Positions 17,098 through 25,747 of a stretch of DNA of 54,961 nucleotides are shown in pieces. How positions within the stretch are numbered: the stretch's first letter is position 1; each line of letters opens with the position of its first letter. Source of the DNA: Clostridia bacterium. Lineage in GTDB: Bacteria > Bacillota > Clostridia > UMGS1883. A model generated the notes under the pieces. The model was given only the letters and a program-made list of their open reading frames with translations, did not search any database and had not been told where the DNA came from. The stretch spans positions 1-54,961 of the forward strand of contig JAUNBL010000010.1 in assembly GCA_030527235.1 (NCBI GenBank). Reading direction: 5' to 3'. The position numbers were made by a program, and so were the translations under genes.

Positions 17098-17966
17098 TGC
17101 TTAAAGGGACGATAGTTAAAGGAGTGGGCGGTACTTACAGCGTGTACGCCGACGGTGGAATTTTGGAATGTTCGGCGCGCGGAGTTTTCCGCAAACAGGA
17201 AATAAGGCCGGTTGTTGGAGACTGTGTGATAGTGGACGAGGGAAAAAGGCTCTTGAAGGAAATTTTGCCTAGGCAGAATTGTCTTGTGCGGCCGAATGTG
17301 TCGAATATTGACCAGCTTTTAATAGTCTGTTCGGCGGTAAATCCAAAACCGGATTTAAGGCTTATAGACAAGCTTTCGGTTATAGCTTCGGCAGCTGACA
17401 TTGATGTTGGGATATGTGTTAACAAAACGGACATTGACACACATGGCGCGGCGGAGGAACTTTTTGATATATACAAGACGGTTCCGTACAACGTATACCT
17501 TACAAGCGTTTCCGACAACGAAGGGATAGATGAACTCATGTATGCCCTGTACGGCAAAACAACGGCGTTTGCGGGACTTTCGGGAGTTGGAAAATCCAGC
17601 ATATTGAGCATTGTTACCGGCGGCGTACTTGAAACAGGAGCAACAAGCAAGATAGAACGTGGCAGACACACCACACGCCATGTCGAACTCATGAAAATTA
17701 CGGGCAGCAAAGGTGGTTTTGTTTTTGACACACCGGGATTTTCGCAGCTTGAAATAGAGAAAATTCCCGCGAGAGATTTATGGCAGTACTTCCCGGAGAT
17801 TTCCCGCCGTGCGGGGCAGTGCAGGTTTTCGGATTGCGCGCACGTCGGAGAAAAGGGCTGCAAAATAGAGGACGACTTAAAAAAAGGGCTTGTAGCTCAA
17901 AGCAGATATGAAAGCTATCTTGAGTTTTACAATATATTAAAAACTGTAAAGGAGTGGGAGAGATGA
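17097..17966 (+). CDS. rsgA: Ribosome small-subunit-dependent GTPase A
   Basis: The product is 289 residues. It is a circularly permuted GTPase that helps mature the 30S subunit. An OB fold (about 1-65) is followed by G4 (VNKTD) before G1 (GLSGVGKSS) and G3 (DTPGF), the hallmark order. A C-terminal zinc site CxxxxxC..H..C (QCRFSDCAHVGEKGC) completes the family. ATG at 17097 shares a base with the prkC stop; a preceding TTG is rejected. It overlaps rpe by 4 nt. Confidence 0.97.
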   Translation: MLKGTIVKGVGGTYSVYADGGILECSARGVFRKQEIRPVVGDCVIVDEGKRLLKEILPRQNCLVRPNVSNIDQLLIVCSAVNPKPDLRLIDKLSVIASAADIDVGICVNKTDIDTHGAAEELFDIYKTVPYNVYLTSVSDNEGIDELMYALYGKTTAFAGLSGVGKSSILSIVTGGVLETGATSKIERGRHTTRHVELMKITGSKGGFVFDTPGFSQLEIEKIPARDLWQYFPEISRRAGQCRFSDCAHVGEKGCKIEDDLKKGLVAQSRYESYLEFYNILKTVKEWER

Positions 17967-18622
17967 TTAAAATATCACCTTCAATTTTGGCGGCGGATTT
18001 CTCGCGTCTTCGTCAGCAGGTTGAGCTTGTTGAAACAGCAGGCGCAGACATGCTGCACATTGATGTTATGGACGGGCTGTTTGCGCCGAATCTCACGCTG
18101 GGTCCGGCGCTTGTGGAGTGCATCCGCAAATATTCCAACCTTGAATTTGATTGCCACTTAATGGTGGAGAACCCCGACAATTTTATAAACATGTTTGTAA
18201 AGGCGGGTGCGGACATAATTACTGTCCACTACGAAGCTGCAAAACATCTTCAGCGTACATTGAATTACATTAGGAGCTGTAACTTAAAGGCTGCGGTTGC
18301 ACTCAACCCCTCCACGCCAATTGAGGGGCTAAAGTACGTGCTTGATGATTTGGATATGATACTTATTATGACGGTTAATCCGGGTTATAGCTGTCAGAGG
18401 TTCATACCTGCGATGCTTGACAAGGTAAGAGAGCTTAAGAAAATGCTCGGCAGCCGTAAAATAGACATTCAGGTAGACGGCGGAATAAATTTGGAAAACC
18501 TGTATGCGATTACGGAGGCGGGTGCCAACGTGGTGGTGGCGGGGAACGCGATTTACATGTCCGAATTCCCCGACAAGACGATACAGACATTTAGGGAAAC
18601 GGCTTATGACGCAGAAGCGTAG
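17963..18622 (+). CDS. rpe: Ribulose-phosphate 3-epimerase
   Basis: The product is 219 residues. It interconverts ribulose 5-phosphate and xylulose 5-phosphate. The TIM barrel shows ISPSILAADF at strand 1, HIDVMDGLFAPN (metal His and catalytic Asp), DCHLMVENP, the MTVNPGYSCQRF loop and QVDGGINLEN (second catalytic Asp). AAAGGAG lies upstream of the ATG at 17963, inside the end of rsgA. Its location after rsgA and before thiN is conserved in Firmicutes. Confidence 0.97.
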   Translation: MIKISPSILAADFSRLRQQVELVETAGADMLHIDVMDGLFAPNLTLGPALVECIRKYSNLEFDCHLMVENPDNFINMFVKAGADIITVHYEAAKHLQRTLNYIRSCNLKAAVALNPSTPIEGLKYVLDDLDMILIMTVNPGYSCQRFIPAMLDKVRELKKMLGSRKIDIQVDGGINLENLYAITEAGANVVVAGNAIYMSEFPDKTIQTFRETAYDAEA

Positions 18623-19241
18623 GTGTGTGATTATTTGCGCGGGGGAATGTGATTTTTCACGCGCGGACATTTCTGAAACCGACTTTATTATTTGTGCCGA
18701 TGGAGGTTTGCATTACGCACTGGAAATGGCCATTATACCGGATGTCGTTATCGGAGACTTTGATTCGTTTTCAGGCGACTTGCCCAAGGATGCCATTATA
18801 CTTGACCGGCACAAAGATGATACCGACGCAGAGGCTGCGCTTAAAGAAGCTTTGCAAAGGGGTTTTTCGGATATTGTCTTTCTTGCGGCAGCGGGCGGGC
18901 GGATTGACCACTTGCTCGGCAATATAGGTCTGCTGTTTTTTGCGCGGCAAAAAGGCGTATGCGCGAAAATGCTGACGGCAGATTGTGTGATAAGCGTTGT
19001 GTCGGGGTGTGAAAAAATTGACGCGGCGGCGGGCGATACGGTTTCCTTTATCCCCATAGGCGAAGCGCACGGAGTAACACTTCGCGGTTTTGAGTATCTG
19101 ACTGACAATGCGGATTTTTCATTTTCAAAGACGCTCGGTATAAGCAATGTAGCGCATGACAATCCCTCAGTCAGCATAGAACAAGGCGCAATGATTTGTG
19201 TAGTAGGCGGACGCAGGAGTATTACGGGGAACAACGGTTGA
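18606..19241 (+). CDS. thiN: Thiamine pyrophosphokinase
   Basis: The product is 211 residues. It pyrophosphorylates thiamine to ThDP using ATP. The catalytic N-terminal domain shows ICADGGLHYA, PDVVIGDFDSF and DDTDAEAAL, the conserved acidic clusters. GGRIDHLLGNI is the next signature, and the C-terminal beta domain binds thiamine. The ATG at 18606 overlaps rpe by 17 nt; a GTG a few codons later is possible. No THI-box riboswitch is visible upstream, as expected inside an operon. Confidence 0.93.
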   Translation: MTQKRRCVIICAGECDFSRADISETDFIICADGGLHYALEMAIIPDVVIGDFDSFSGDLPKDAIILDRHKDDTDAEAALKEALQRGFSDIVFLAAAGGRIDHLLGNIGLLFFARQKGVCAKMLTADCVISVVSGCEKIDAAAGDTVSFIPIGEAHGVTLRGFEYLTDNADFSFSKTLGISNVAHDNPSVSIEQGAMICVVGGRRSITGNNG

Positions 19242-19270
19242 TTGAGAAAACGGTGTTGGGAGGTTTTATC

Positions 19271-20905
19271 ATGAAAAAGCTTTCAAGCATAAATATAGCG
19301 GATACGTATCTGAGCCTTTTTATTTTGATATGCCCAATTTTACCGGCAGTACTTTGGCGCGGAGCTGCCTTGTACATACTTTGTGCGATAACCGCGGCAG
19401 TGTTTTTGTGGCGCATTCTGAATAAGCGAGAGATAGTGCTGTCGTTTGTCAGTGCTGTTATTGCGGCGAGTTTTGCACTTTCGCTTATGCTTTTGTTTTT
19501 TGCCTATGACCGCTATGAACACTTACAGCTTTCGGCGGTACTTTTGCTTTGCTTTTTTATAAGCGTTTTTGTGCGTGACGCTGTTGCAGCCGGAGGCGCA
19601 AAACGCTTGCGCGACCTTGTGTACACTTCAGCGCTTTTTAGTGCACTGATGAATATATTACACGCGATTATTTTCGGAGATGTGCTTGGCGGAGGGTATC
19701 GTTTTGATTATGGCTTTGCAAATAACCATCTTCTGGCAATTTTCATGTTTACCGCGATTTTGTGCTCAAAAGAAATCCTCAGGGAAAAACGAAACCGTAC
19801 CGGAGTGATTGCCGGCGACATTTTGCTTGCGGTTGTGTTTTGTGCGGCGCGGAGTGAAATTGCCGTTATAGCTGTATCGGTTTTTGCAATCTACACGGCG
19901 CTGAGGTACGCGAAAAAACTGTCGTTTTTCCTGCCGGTAATCGTTATAGCAGTCTTAGGAATTGACGGCGGTATTATTTTTGCAACGATACGTTCGGGCG
20001 CACTCAGCAGTGCAGCTGGCAATTTTATGGAGGCAATATACTTGGGGCTTAGCCGAATTATTGGTGTGGGCGGCGGAGGTTTTGAATCTTATAAAGCGGT
20101 TTTTGAAACGCCCAAATTTGATTTGCCGTCCTTGGCGGGAGCGGTCAGTGCGTTCGGAATTTTTGGGCTGCTTATTGTTGCCGCAGCTATTGTTGCTGCG
20201 TTATCGGCAATGAGGAAGGCGACTAAGTTCACGTCCTCTGCAATACTTTTGACTTTGTGGTGCGTTTTTATCCCTTTGCTTATTTCGCCGTTTCTCGCAG
20301 CGCTGTTCCTTGCAGCACTCGGAGTGTGCTCAAAAAAAATTGTTGCAGTAAGTCTAAGCAAAGCTGCTGCAACTGCAGCTGTTATTGTTGTTTGTGTTGC
20401 GCTCATAGTAACTGCGGCAGTAAATCCTTTTGACACGTCGTACTTGATGCGGCAAATACGTGAAGAACTATCGACTTTTGATGCGACCAGCGATATGAAT
20501 GCGTACTCACGCGCTCGCGGACTGATTTCAGAGGTAATGGAAATAAACCCGCACAATTATTTGCCGATTCGTCTGCGCGCCCGTGCGCAAAGTAACTTTG
20601 GCGCTGCGGATAATGCATATATTTCGTGGTGTGAAATCATGGAACGATACGGCGATGATGTGCGCCTTTATCCTAACATGGCTGAGGCAATCGTAGACTA
20701 TATGTCTCGCCTTCCGCGCGGTGACGGTAACCTTCTAACGTTGAACAATGTCTTGCAGGAGTATATTTCTCGCGCCTCAGAAAAGAATGCATCGCGCGAA
20801 ATTATGCGAGCCTTAAATGATGCCTCCGACCGCGCTCAGCAATATATGCGTTCTGAATGGGAATTCGGAGTTGGAAACACGATTGGGGGGGCCGAGGGAG
20901 AATGA
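19271..20905 (+). CDS. Polytopic membrane protein, O-antigen ligase/polymerase-like
   Basis: The product is 544 residues. The ATG at 19271 follows GGGAGG 7-8 nt upstream. The first 410 residues hold about 11-12 hydrophobic helices. A large loop near 235-300 has the glycine-rich [13 protein letters not shown] pattern, typical of the Wzy_C/O-antigen ligase group that joins glycans or polymerises surface sugars. The last 130 residues are soluble and helical, with TPR-like spacing ([19 protein letters not shown]). It overlaps dtd by 4 nt, so it is in the same operon although unrelated in function. Family assignment is moderate; the exact reaction is unknown. Confidence 0.7.
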   Translation: MKKLSSINIADTYLSLFILICPILPAVLWRGAALYILCAITAAVFLWRILNKREIVLSFVSAVIAASFALSLMLLFFAYDRYEHLQLSAVLLLCFFISVFVRDAVAAGGAKRLRDLVYTSALFSALMNILHAIIFGDVLGGGYRFDYGFANNHLLAIFMFTAILCSKEILREKRNRTGVIAGDILLAVVFCAARSEIAVIAVSVFAIYTALRYAKKLSFFLPVIVIAVLGIDGGIIFATIRSGALSSAAGNFMEAIYLGLSRIIGVGGGGFESYKAVFETPKFDLPSLAGAVSAFGIFGLLIVAAAIVAALSAMRKATKFTSSAILLTLWCVFIPLLISPFLAALFLAALGVCSKKIVAVSLSKAAATAAVIVVCVALIVTAAVNPFDTSYLMRQIREELSTFDATSDMNAYSRARGLISEVMEINPHNYLPIRLRARAQSNFGAADNAYISWCEIMERYGDDVRLYPNMAEAIVDYMSRLPRGDGNLLTLNNVLQEYISRASEKNASREIMRALNDASDRAQQYMRSEWEFGVGNTIGGAEGE

Positions 20906-21351
20906 AGTGTGTTGTACAGCGTATCAGCGAAGCGGCGGTAGCAGTGAACGGGGAAAAGATTTCACATATTGGCAAGGGTCTGCTTGTGTTTTTTTGCGCA
21001 ATGCGTGAGGACTTGGAGAGCGACGTTGAATATTTGGCCGCAAAGATTGTGAAACTGCGAATTTTTAGTGACGAGAACGGGAAAATGAACTTAAGCGTCA
21101 CGGACATTGGCGGAGAAATTCTATGCATTTCACAATTTACGCTTGCTGCTGACACTTCACATGGAAACCGTCCGTCTTTTATAAATGCTGAGGAGCCTGT
21201 GCGCGCACAGCGCCTGTATAATGCATTTTGCAGCACGGCGGATAAATTTGTGCCGTTAAAACGCGGAATATTTGGCGCGGATATGCAAGTGTCGCTTGTG
21301 AACGACGGTCCTGTCACGATAATTTTCGAGGGAAAAGGAGACGTACTATGA
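20902..21351 (+). CDS. dtd: D-aminoacyl-tRNA deacylase
   Basis: The product is 149 residues. It hydrolyses D-aminoacyl-tRNA and glycyl-tRNA-Ala mischarging errors. The active-site signatures SQFTLAAD (catalytic Thr region), GNRPSF and NDGPVT (cross-subunit Gly-cisPro) are all present. The ATG at 20902 is preceded by GAGGGAG and overlaps the previous gene (ATGA); an upstream reading inside the previous gene is rejected. It overlaps feoA by 4 nt. Confidence 0.97.
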   Translation: MKCVVQRISEAAVAVNGEKISHIGKGLLVFFCAMREDLESDVEYLAAKIVKLRIFSDENGKMNLSVTDIGGEILCISQFTLAADTSHGNRPSFINAEEPVRAQRLYNAFCSTADKFVPLKRGIFGADMQVSLVNDGPVTIIFEGKGDVL

Positions 21352-21578
21352 CCCTTGCGGATACGAAAATCGGATACACCTATTACGTTAAAAAAATTAC
21401 ACTTGAAAGAGATGTTACACGAAGGCTTCAGGTAATAGGTATGACCAATACAACTGCGGTAACTGTTCTTAACAAAAAACGCCGCGGTGCGCTGGTACTC
21501 AAAGTACGTGGTGCGAGGTTTGCGCTTGGCGCTGAACTGACACGTGGAATAGAGGTAGGCGGTGAGACATATGAGTGA
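21348..21578 (+). CDS. feoA: Ferrous iron transport protein A (FeoA)
   Basis: The product is 76 residues, the usual FeoA size. It is a small SH3-like protein that works with FeoB in Fe2+ uptake. It shows the core RRLQVIGM pattern, then strands [18 protein letters not shown] and an [12 protein letters not shown] end. Overlaps with dtd (4 nt) and feoB (8 nt) indicate coupled translation. No Fur box was recognised nearby because the genes are internal to an operon. Confidence 0.92.
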   Translation: MTLADTKIGYTYYVKKITLERDVTRRLQVIGMTNTTAVTVLNKKRRGALVLKVRGARFALGAELTRGIEVGGETYE

Positions 21579-23601
21579 CGTTATAAACGTTGCCTTTGTT
21601 GGTAATCCCAACTGCGGAAAGACAACTCTCTTTAACGACTACACCGGCGCCAGGCTAAAGGTTGCAAACTACCCGGGGGTTACGGTAGAAAAAAAAACGG
21701 GAGCGTTTAGCTTCCACCAAAATGAGTTCAAGCTTATAGATTTGCCGGGTATTTATTCACTTACATCATACACCATAGAGGAGAGGCTGACACGTCGCTA
21801 TATATTGGAGGACGAGGTTGATGTAATTGTGGATGTTGCGGACGCGTCCAGCCTTGAGAGAAATCTGTTTCTAACCTTGAGTCTTATTGAACTTGGAAAA
21901 TCCGTTGTGTTAGCGCTCAACATGATGGATATTGTGACGGAGCGAGGAATGGAAATAGACACACATCGGCTTCCGGAAATGCTTGGGATTCCGGTAATAG
22001 GTGTTTCTGCGCGAAAAAAAACAGGACTCGATGTGCTTATGCATGCTGTTGCGCACCATAGGCATGCACGCATAGAAACTCCGCAGCACCACCATCATAC
22101 AGATGATTGTGGGCACGCTATGCGGCATATGGAAAATGTTGTCGTTTACTCGGATGATATCGAGCAGAAGATTGACATGCTTATAGAGCGCATACATAAA
22201 CTGCGTCCGGAAACAATTAATCCGCGTTACAGCGCCATAATGATACTCTCAAACGATGAAGAGACACTCTCGGAATTTGACTGCGATTTTTCTGATATTG
22301 TACCCCGTTCGTATGAAGCGGATATAATAAATCAGAAATACGATTTTATAGAGGAAGTGCTTTCGGAGTGTTTGATGCGCCGTGCCGAAAAATCACGCTC
22401 TACAGATAAAGCAGACGCGATTTTATTGCATAGGATATGGGGACTCCCGATGTTTCTGCTCATTATGGCGGGGGTGTTTTTTCTAACATTTACTCTTGGC
22501 GACGCGTTAAAAGAGTTATTTCTATATGCATTAGAACACTTTTCTGATATTGTGTCAGGGGCAATGTCGGAAATAAATGTATCGCCACATATAGAATCAC
22601 TCGTGGTGGATGGGATAATCGGGGGAGTTGGCGCAATACTATCCTTTTTGCCCAATATATTCATTCTCTTTCTTTCGCTTGCGTTTTTGGAGGACAGCGG
22701 TTACATGTCTCGCGTGGCATATGTGATGGATTCTATAATGTTGAAAATCGGTCTTTCGGGTCGCGCGTTTATACCTATGCTGCTGGGTTTCGGCTGCAGC
22801 GTACCGGCAATCATGGCGACAAGAACGCTTGAGCATAGGCGCGACAGGCTTAAAACCATGTTTGTTACACCGTTCATGTCCTGCAGTGCAAGGTTGCCGA
22901 TATATGTGCTTTTTTCGCAAATGTTCTTTAAGGAATTTGCAATACTGGCGGCGTTTTCCATGTACGTGCTTGGCGCAGTAACGGCTATAATAACTGCTAA
23001 ACTGATTTGCTGGTTTGATAAAAAGGGCGAAACCAATTCTCTTTTGATAGAACTTCCGGAATACAAAATGCCCAATCCGCACACTATTGCAATATACGTG
23101 TGGGAAAAGATACGCGATTATCTTACCAAGGCAGGCACAACCATTTTTGTTGCTTCAATAGTCGTATGGCTGGTATTAAATATCGGTCCGTCCGGTTTTG
23201 TGGAGAATATTTCAGAATCTTTCGGGGCGCTTGCCGCGAGCGCTCTGGTGCCGGTGTTTTCACTGGCGGGGCTTGGACAGTGGCAAATCTGTCTTGCCAT
23301 AATTTCTGGTTTGGCGGCAAAAGAGGTTGTTGTTTCAAGCATGAGCGTGCTTTTTTGCACAACGGATACGGTATCTCTCGCTTTACAACTTGTCGCAATA
23401 GGTTTTACGCCGCTTTCCGCATATGCGATGATGGCGTTTTGTCTGCTGTATATCCCGTGCGTTGCTACAATAGCAACTATATATCGTGAAAGCGCTTCGC
23501 TTAGATTCACTGCGGCAACCGTGCTGGCTCAGTTACTGGTTGCTTATACGGCAGCAGTGCTTATTTTCCAGGGTGGGAATATTATACTTGCAATGCTTTG
23601 A
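21571..23601 (+). CDS. feoB: Ferrous iron transporter FeoB with His-rich linker
   Basis: The product is 676 residues. The cytoplasmic G domain has G1 GNPNCGKTT (11-19), G3 DLPG (57-60) and G4 NMMD (117-120). A His-rich stretch at about 158-187 contains about ten histidines, including HHHH at 173-176, plus a Cys. A helical domain leads to the membrane part (about 290-676) with Nramp-like gates (GFGCSVPAIMATR and later GLAAKEVVVSS). It imports Fe2+ under anaerobic conditions. The ATG at 21571 is chosen over a GTG three codons earlier. feoC is absent. Confidence 0.96.
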   Translation: MSDVINVAFVGNPNCGKTTLFNDYTGARLKVANYPGVTVEKKTGAFSFHQNEFKLIDLPGIYSLTSYTIEERLTRRYILEDEVDVIVDVADASSLERNLFLTLSLIELGKSVVLALNMMDIVTERGMEIDTHRLPEMLGIPVIGVSARKKTGLDVLMHAVAHHRHARIETPQHHHHTDDCGHAMRHMENVVVYSDDIEQKIDMLIERIHKLRPETINPRYSAIMILSNDEETLSEFDCDFSDIVPRSYEADIINQKYDFIEEVLSECLMRRAEKSRSTDKADAILLHRIWGLPMFLLIMAGVFFLTFTLGDALKELFLYALEHFSDIVSGAMSEINVSPHIESLVVDGIIGGVGAILSFLPNIFILFLSLAFLEDSGYMSRVAYVMDSIMLKIGLSGRAFIPMLLGFGCSVPAIMATRTLEHRRDRLKTMFVTPFMSCSARLPIYVLFSQMFFKEFAILAAFSMYVLGAVTAIITAKLICWFDKKGETNSLLIELPEYKMPNPHTIAIYVWEKIRDYLTKAGTTIFVASIVVWLVLNIGPSGFVENISESFGALAASALVPVFSLAGLGQWQICLAIISGLAAKEVVVSSMSVLFCTTDTVSLALQLVAIGFTPLSAYAMMAFCLLYIPCVATIATIYRESASLRFTAATVLAQLLVAYTAAVLIFQGGNIILAML

Positions 23602-23636
23602 TTTTTGTTGTAGAATATTTGACGAGGTGAATTTTT

Positions 23637-25112
23637 ATGGAACAGCAACAGGATTTGAATGAGATACTTCGAGTAAGGCGTGAAAAACTTGCCGCACTGC
23701 GCGAGGCAGGTTGTGACCCATATGAGATTACGCGGTTTGACCGTAAAAACACGTCGCTTGAAATAAAAGAGGGCTTTGACAAGATGGATGGCAGTGCCGT
23801 TTCCGTTGCGGGGAGGTTGATGTCAAAACGCGTGATGGGCGGCTCGTCTTTTTGCGATGTTGCCGACCGTGACGGTAGGATTCAAATTTATGTTCGCCGT
23901 GACGAAATCGGCGAGGAATTCTACAAGGAATTCAAAAAGTTTGACATAGGAGATATCATTGGGGTCTGCGGTACGGTTTACAAAACAAATGCAGGCGAAA
24001 TTTCGATTAGAGCGGACAAAATACAGCTCCTTTCCAAATCGCTCCTGCCGCTTCCTGAAAAATTCCACGGCTTAAAGGACGTTGAGCTTCGTTATCGTCA
24101 GCGGTATGTGGATTTAATTGTCAACCCTGAGGTTCGCGATACATTTATTGCTCGCAGCGCTATAATTCGCGAGATTCGAGCCTACCTTGATTCCAGGGGG
24201 TTTCTTGAAGTAGACACTCCGGTTCTTAACACTATTTCCGGAGGAGCCACTGCGAGACCGTTTATAACGCACCATAATACGCTTGATATAGAAATGTATC
24301 TTAGAATAGCTACAGAACTGCACTTAAAGCGCCTTATAGTAGGCGGTCTTGAGAAAGTCTATGAAATGGGTCGTATCTTCCGTAATGAAGGTATGGATAT
24401 TCGTCACAACCCGGAATTTACAACTATTGAAATATATGAAGCCTTTACGGATTATAACGGAATGATGGACCTTACCGAGGGTCTGATATCAACGGTCTGT
24501 GAAAAGGTCTGTGGTAAAACTTCAATAACGTACCAAGGTGAGGAGATAAACCTTGCCGCGCCGTACAAGCGTATAAGTATGATAGATTCCATTAAAGAAG
24601 TAACGGGAATTGATTTTAATACAATTAATGACGATTCCGCCGCAGCCGCAGCCGCAAAAAGCATTGGGATGGAAATAGAAGGAAATGTGCCGCGTGGTAA
24701 GATAATCAGCATGGTGTTTGAAGAGAAAGTTGAACAAACGCTTATTCAGCCTACATTTATAACTGATTACCCTGTTGAAGTTTCGCCTCTGGCAAAACGC
24801 AAAAAAGATGATAAACGCCTCACTGAGCGATTTGAAATATTTATAACACGGCGTGAAATCGGCAACGCGTTTTCCGAACTTAACGATCCAATTGACCAGA
24901 AGCAACGTTTTGAAGAACAAGTCAAAGCGCGTGAAAGAGGCGACGAAGAAGCCGGAATGATGGATACTGACTATATAACAGCTCTTGAGTATGCAATGCC
25001 CCCCACAGGCGGTGTGGGGATAGGGATAGACCGTCTTGTAATGCTGCTTACAAATTCCTATTCCATTCGCGACGTTTTGCTTTTCCCGACAATGAAGCCT
25101 TTGGAAAAGTAA
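23637..25112 (+). CDS. lysS: Lysyl-tRNA synthetase, class II
   Basis: The product is 491 residues, normal for LysRS-II. The N-terminal OB-fold anticodon-binding domain covers about 50-150 ([19 protein letters not shown]). The class II catalytic core has motif 2 ([15 protein letters not shown]) and motif 3 ([13 protein letters not shown]). GAGGTGA lies 8 nt before the ATG. It is separated from feoB by 35 nt and may be read through or have a weak promoter there. No T-box leader is present. Confidence 0.97.
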   Translation: MEQQQDLNEILRVRREKLAALREAGCDPYEITRFDRKNTSLEIKEGFDKMDGSAVSVAGRLMSKRVMGGSSFCDVADRDGRIQIYVRRDEIGEEFYKEFKKFDIGDIIGVCGTVYKTNAGEISIRADKIQLLSKSLLPLPEKFHGLKDVELRYRQRYVDLIVNPEVRDTFIARSAIIREIRAYLDSRGFLEVDTPVLNTISGGATARPFITHHNTLDIEMYLRIATELHLKRLIVGGLEKVYEMGRIFRNEGMDIRHNPEFTTIEIYEAFTDYNGMMDLTEGLISTVCEKVCGKTSITYQGEEINLAAPYKRISMIDSIKEVTGIDFNTINDDSAAAAAAKSIGMEIEGNVPRGKIISMVFEEKVEQTLIQPTFITDYPVEVSPLAKRKKDDKRLTERFEIFITRREIGNAFSELNDPIDQKQRFEEQVKARERGDEEAGMMDTDYITALEYAMPPTGGVGIGIDRLVMLLTNSYSIRDVLLFPTMKPLEK

Positions 25113-25281
25113 AACACAATATAAAGTGGTATCATAAATAAATACAACACTATATAAAGTGTAACAGCGTGATGTATAAAAATATTTGACATCAATTTGA
25201 CAGCAAAATTTTGAAGAATAACGCACCGTCATGAAGTGTGACGGATTTTAGGCGGAACTTGAATAGGGTTTACGATAACCG

Positions 25282-25317
25282 AAAGCACTTCTTGAATAAT
25301 ATCAGGGAGTGCTTTTT
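25282..25317 (+). terminator. Terminator-like hairpin downstream of lysS
   Basis: AAAGCACT (25282-25289) pairs with AGTGCTTT (25308-25315), and the T-tract runs to 25317. It lies 170 nt after lysS and marks the border between the housekeeping operon and the accessory cassette. The loop is long (18 nt), so strength is uncertain. Confidence 0.55.
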
Positions 25318-25609
25318 GAACCTTTATGGATGGCTTCTGTTATGGGGTTATTGGAGTCGAGATAGAAGAAAGGATAACGGAAAGTACAGTAAATATAAAG
25401 ATGTTAACTTCTGAATGCAATAAAGTTAATTATATGTTAAGACGGATGTTATTTATTATAAGAGAGCGACAAGAAAGTGCGTGGAGTTCATAATAAAAGA
25501 TATGTCCTGTTTTGCAAAAGTTCTGATTATGGAGAAATAAAGGATCATGTGTTAAAACAGACCTGATTAAAGATATCTTCGCTGTATATTGCTCAAACCA
25601 AGCAGAAGT

Positions 25610-25638
25610 GTGACATTATTGAATAAAAAAGCTACAAT
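25610..25638 (+). promoter_or_regulatory. Candidate promoter of the helicase-HNH cassette
   Basis: GTGACA (25610-25615) and TACAAT (25633-25638) have a 17-bp spacer, about 110 nt before the GTG start. One mismatch in each box; it would give the cassette its own transcription. Confidence 0.5.
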
Positions 25639-25747
25639 AAGTCAAAATCAGAAGATGTAAGATTGCAAGAATATCCGTTGGAGAAGTGGATGACCATTTG
25701 GGGGGACATTGGTGGATTTTATGTATTATACAAGGGAGGTAAATAAA

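Larger units (their letters stand above)
25113..25747. other. Intergenic stretch of 635 nt before the helicase cassette
   Basis: This is clearly more AT-rich than the lysS side. It holds one terminator-like hairpin (25282-25317) and a promoter for the helicase gene (25610-25638). A 55-codon open frame at 25326-25493 starts with ATG but has no ribosome site; its MLTSECNKVNYMLRR section could be a coiled-coil remnant. I see no RNA gene or intact mobile element. Confidence 0.6.

Noticed and set aside
18560..18606. THI-box riboswitch for thiN
   Set aside because: The gene starts inside rpe; there is no room for an aptamer and no conserved core.
23602..23636. T-box leader for lysS, or for tyrS at 53.7 kb
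   Set aside because: The upstream spaces are only 35 and 13 nt, too short for a T-box stem I and antiterminator.
25326..25493. 55-codon ATG frame in the gap upstream of the helicase
   Set aside because: No ribosome site and no recognisable family; reported only as gap content.
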